Below are positions 6,632 through 9,208 of a stretch of DNA of 9,208 nucleotides, piece after piece. The DNA lies in contig JAJPZL010000403.1 in the NCBI GenBank assembly GCA_021204375.1, positions 1 to 9,208 of the forward strand. The letters run 5' to 3'. Source of the stretch: Bacteroides sp. (GTDB lineage: Bacteria > Bacteroidota > Bacteroidia > Bacteroidales > Bacteroidaceae). Made by a program: the position numbers and the translations under genes. Position 1 is the stretch's first letter. Every line of letters begins with the position of its first letter. The notes under the pieces were generated by a model that did not search any database, had not been told where the DNA came from, and worked only from the letters and a program-made list of their open reading frames with translations.

Positions 6632-7102
6632 TCACTCTTCTACCTCACAGGCCAGGAACTTCATCTCTTCCCTGACTTTTTCAGGCGGAAAAGTAAAATA
6701 GGTGCAGATAGCTTTCGTGCAAATTTCACCGGCCGAATTATAGAGTCCGGCCTCTATGATCATAATATTGCGTTTTTTCTCCGCAATACGGGCTTTCAGG
6801 GTTATTTCAGGATCGTTGGTACTGACAGACTTCATATAGCGGGTCTCCATTTTAGAAGTAACTCCCGTAGTCTGTAATTTGCGAAGGATCACCCAGGCGC
6901 ATATTTCATCCAGCAATACAGCCTGTATACCTCCGTGCAGGGTGTCAATCTAACCCTGATACTCGGGACGGGGCTTCCAGATACTTATTACCTCCTTTCC
7001 CTCTTCGTAAAACTCCATTTTCACACCGACCGGATTATTGGATGCACAGCCAAAACAGTTATAACCTTCCAGTCCTTTCCAGGGATTAATTATCTTCTTC
7101 AT
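6632..7102 (-). pseudogene. PaaI-like hotdog thioesterase interrupted by in-frame TAG
   Basis: Read from the ATG at 7102-7100, the frame encodes 50 residues (starting MKKIINPWKGLEGYNCFGCA), then a TAG at 6952-6950, then continues uninterrupted for 105 residues to a TGA at 6634-6632. Joined, the 156 codons give a complete single-domain hotdog acyl-CoA thioesterase of the PaaI type. It has an N-terminal CFGC motif near residues 16-19, the catalytic-helix signature HGGIQAVLLDE at 56-66, and a strand-rich C-terminal half ending CEVEE. The TAG falls at the position where relatives carry an aromatic residue (commonly Trp or Tyr) between the QG and the HGG motif. A single G-to-A change in TGG would explain it. 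There is no frameshift and both halves look under selection, so the lesion is recent, an artefact, or recoded. The gene follows dsbD by 11 nt and should be co-transcribed with it. Its acyl-CoA substrate is unknown. Confidence 0.85.
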
Positions 7103-7113
7103 ATCTGTATGTT

Positions 7114-9126
7114 TTATCGGTTCTCGTAATTTTTTAATCCTGTTTGCAGGAAATCTACATATTTATTAATATTTTCATCATATGCATGCGATCTGTTGAG
7201 TGGTTTTCCCTCGTTATCGACCAACACATAGAAAGGTTGTGCATTGGCTCCAAACTTAACCCGTTGCAGGTAACTCCACTTATCTCCCACTGTACGCAAG
7301 GTACGCTGGGTTCCGTTCTCCTCTATTTTTACCGGTTCAGGAAGTAATTCCTTATTATCTACATACAAGGTAATGAGTACATATTCGTTATTGAGGATAT
7401 CTCTTACTTTGTCGTCCGTCCAGACAGCCAGTTCCATTTTCCGACAGTTCACACATCCATATCCGGTAAAATCGATCATTACCGGCTTACGGTGCTGACG
7501 GGCATACTCCATACCCCGGTCATAATCATTGAACTTTGCATGCACTTCGTTCTCGTACAAACTAAAATCCTGCGTACTCAGAGGAGGAGCAAATGCGCTG
7601 ACAGCCTTTAAAGGGGCTCCCCACAGGCCGGGTACCATGTAAACGGCAAAGGCCAGAGAAATAAGAGCCATAAAGAAACGGGGCACACTTACGCGGGTAT
7701 CCATATCGTCGTGCGGAAACTTAATTTTACCCAACAGATAAATTCCCAGCAGGGCAAAGATCACAATCCACAGAGCGAGGAAAGTCTCCCTGTCCAGAAT
7801 ACTCCATCCGTAGGCCAGATCGGCCACAGAGAGGAATTTCAGGGCAAAAGCCAATTCCAGAAAGCCTAACACTACTTTTACCACATTCATCCATCCTCCG
7901 GATTTGGGCATCGTCTTTAGCCAGGAGGGAAAGAGGACAAGGAGCGTAAAAGGGAGAGCCAGGGCAACAGCAAATCCAAGCATACCTATAGCGGGTGCTA
8001 CAATGCTACCGGTGGTAGAGACCTCTACCAACAGGAAACCAATAATAGGCCCGGTACAGGAGAAAGAGACCAGCGCCAGGGTAAAGGCCATCAGGAAAAT
8101 AGAGAGCATCCTGCCGGTCTGTTCTGCCTTGTTATCTACTGCACTGCTCCAGGATGACGGAAGCCTGATGTCGAAAGCCCCGAAAAAAGAGATGGCAAAA
8201 ACTAGGAGCATCAGGAAGAAAAATATATTAAAGATGACATTGGTAGAGAGTGCGTTAAGCGCACTGGCTCCGAAAATAGCTGTAATAGCTATTCCCAGGG
8301 TCACATAAATAATAACAATAGAGATACCGTAAGTCCAGGCATCCCGGATCCCTTTCTTTTTATCTTTACTTCGTTTGAGGAAAAAACTGACTGTAAGAGG
8401 AATGACCGGCCATACGCAAGGGGTAAAAAGGGCCAGGAACCCACCGGCCAGTCCAATAAGGAATATATAGATCCAGGTACGGTAGGCCGTAGAGGTAGTT
8501 TCACCCAATGCATGGAGTTCGCCTATTACAGGCTCCCACCAATCCACCGGTTCTCCCCGGGATACCTGAGGCCGGTTAAAAACCGGTTCCAAAGGTAGTT
8601 TGTTTCCCGGAGTAACAGGAGTGACTTCGGACTGTAGCGCCGTTTCTGCTTCTTCCGCAGGTCGCTCCACTCCTTTTCCTTCGAAGGTTACCTCTACTTT
8701 TGTAGGGGGCAGGCAGCTTTCATTATCACAGGCCCCATACTCCAGGTACCCTTCTATCCGGTAGGCAGGTCCGGTAATGCGGACCGGCTGTACGAACACG
8801 GCTGCATTTTCGAAATAGCGCAATTCCATTTCAAATACTTTGTTAAAGGCGGTCACTTCATTACCCCGGGGTAGCAGTTTACCGGTAAGCTCCGCTCCTT
8901 CCAGGAGATCTACATTGAAAGTAGCAGATACGGGCCCTCCTTCGGGAAGATCAGTGGAGTAGACATGCCATCCGGGAGCGATCAGGGCCGTGAAAATGAT
9001 CTCATCTTCGGTATCTGAAATGCGGATAAATTCGCTTTTGAATTTGACCGGTTCCAGGATCTGGGCGGTTGCTCCTGTGGTTAGTACCAGCAGGAGCAGT
9101 AACAGCCATGCATACAGATTTTTCAT
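7114..9126 (-). CDS. dsbD: Thiol:disulfide interchange protein DsbD
   Basis: An inner-membrane reductant conduit that passes electrons from cytoplasmic thioredoxin to periplasmic thiol proteins (disulfide isomerases, cytochrome c maturation factors). The 670 residues show all three DsbD modules. Residues 1-21 are a signal peptide (charged start, leucine run, ending ATAQ). A periplasmic N-terminal immunoglobulin-like domain runs to about 200 with the Cys133/Cys138 pair (ACDNESCLPP). About eight membrane segments between 216 and 500 carry Cys237 (TPCVWP) and Cys357 (FSCTGP). The C-terminal thioredoxin-like domain from about 525 has the CVNC active site at Cys558/Cys561. All six redox cysteines are thus present and the protein looks functional. 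The ATG at 9126-9124 directly precedes the signal peptide. It is the first gene of a - strand unit with the thioesterase downstream. No clear promoter is seen in the 82 bp before it. Confidence 0.95.
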   Translation of the reverse strand: MKNLYAWLLLLLLVLTTGATAQILEPVKFKSEFIRISDTEDEIIFTALIAPGWHVYSTDLPEGGPVSATFNVDLLEGAELTGKLLPRGNEVTAFNKVFEMELRYFENAAVFVQPVRITGPAYRIEGYLEYGACDNESCLPPTKVEVTFEGKGVERPAEEAETALQSEVTPVTPGNKLPLEPVFNRPQVSRGEPVDWWEPVIGELHALGETTSTAYRTWIYIFLIGLAGGFLALFTPCVWPVIPLTVSFFLKRSKDKKKGIRDAWTYGISIVIIYVTLGIAITAIFGASALNALSTNVIFNIFFFLMLLVFAISFFGAFDIRLPSSWSSAVDNKAEQTGRMLSIFLMAFTLALVSFSCTGPIIGFLLVEVSTTGSIVAPAIGMLGFAVALALPFTLLVLFPSWLKTMPKSGGWMNVVKVVLGFLELAFALKFLSVADLAYGWSILDRETFLALWIVIFALLGIYLLGKIKFPHDDMDTRVSVPRFFMALISLAFAVYMVPGLWGAPLKAVSAFAPPLSTQDFSLYENEVHAKFNDYDRGMEYARQHRKPVMIDFTGYGCVNCRKMELAVWTDDKVRDILNNEYVLITLYVDNKELLPEPVKIEENGTQRTLRTVGDKWSYLQRVKFGANAQPFYVLVDNEGKPLNRSHAYDENINKYVDFLQTGLKNYENR

Positions 9127-9208
9127 AGCATTTATTTAAAGAGTTTTATTTTATAGTGTTTATAATCTTTAGCGGGGCTCGCGGCGTTTAATAGAGATTA
9201 TTGATTTT

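Noticed and set aside
6635..6916. A stand-alone 94-residue - strand protein starting at 6916
   Set aside because: Its start is a TTG inside the conserved HGGIQAVLLDE motif, and the frame continues upstream to an ATG at 7102 through one TAG. It is the C-terminal part of the interrupted thioesterase.
6935..7129. A 64-residue + strand reading frame
   Set aside because: It lies antisense to the thioesterase N-terminus, has no recognisable motif and no upstream context, so it is a shadow frame.
7904..8308. A 134-residue + strand reading frame
   Set aside because: It lies wholly antisense to the membrane-spanning part of dsbD and has low-complexity, motif-free composition, as expected of a shadow.

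Overview
The window looks like chromosomal DNA from a member of the Bacteroidetes, probably order Bacteroidales. The evidence is indirect: AT-rich spacers around genes of moderate GC, starts without an obvious purine-rich Shine-Dalgarno sequence, and protein styles typical of that group (a 670-residue DsbD with a fused thioredoxin domain, and a DapA/SSS/iron-ADH/PdxA/DUF1537 catabolic set). Genus cannot be fixed from this sequence.

Left part (1-6103, + strand): after a gene-free AT-rich leader of about 250 bp carrying an operator-like 19-bp palindrome (63-81) come five tightly packed co-directional genes. They encode a DapA/N-acetylneuraminate-lyase-family aldolase, a sodium:solute symporter, an iron-dependent alcohol dehydrogenase, a PdxA2-type 4-phospho-acid-sugar dehydrogenase/decarboxylase and a DUF1537 four-carbon acid-sugar kinase; the last two overlap by ATGA. 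Kinase plus PdxA2 is the established route from D-threonate or D-erythronate through the 4-phosphate to dihydroxyacetone phosphate and CO2. The symporter probably imports the substrate. The aldolase and alcohol dehydrogenase imply a parent compound larger or more complex than a plain tetronate. No regulator or sugar-acid-forming enzyme is visible in the window.

Middle (6104-6631): a non-coding region between two convergent transcription units. Most of it is one palindromic element (about 6106-6556): two arms of about 105 bp in inverted, collinear orientation, and a centre with two tandem GC-rich hairpins of period 46 bp. It looks like a MITE-like or structural repeat and may also stop transcription from both sides.

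Right part (6632-9126, - strand): dsbD (transmembrane thiol:disulfide reductase with all six expected cysteines), followed 11 nt downstream by a hotdog-fold PaaI-like thioesterase gene. The thioesterase is interrupted by an in-frame TAG exactly where the family has an aromatic residue before its HGG motif. It is therefore a very recent nonsense pseudogene, a sequencing error, or a recoded gene.
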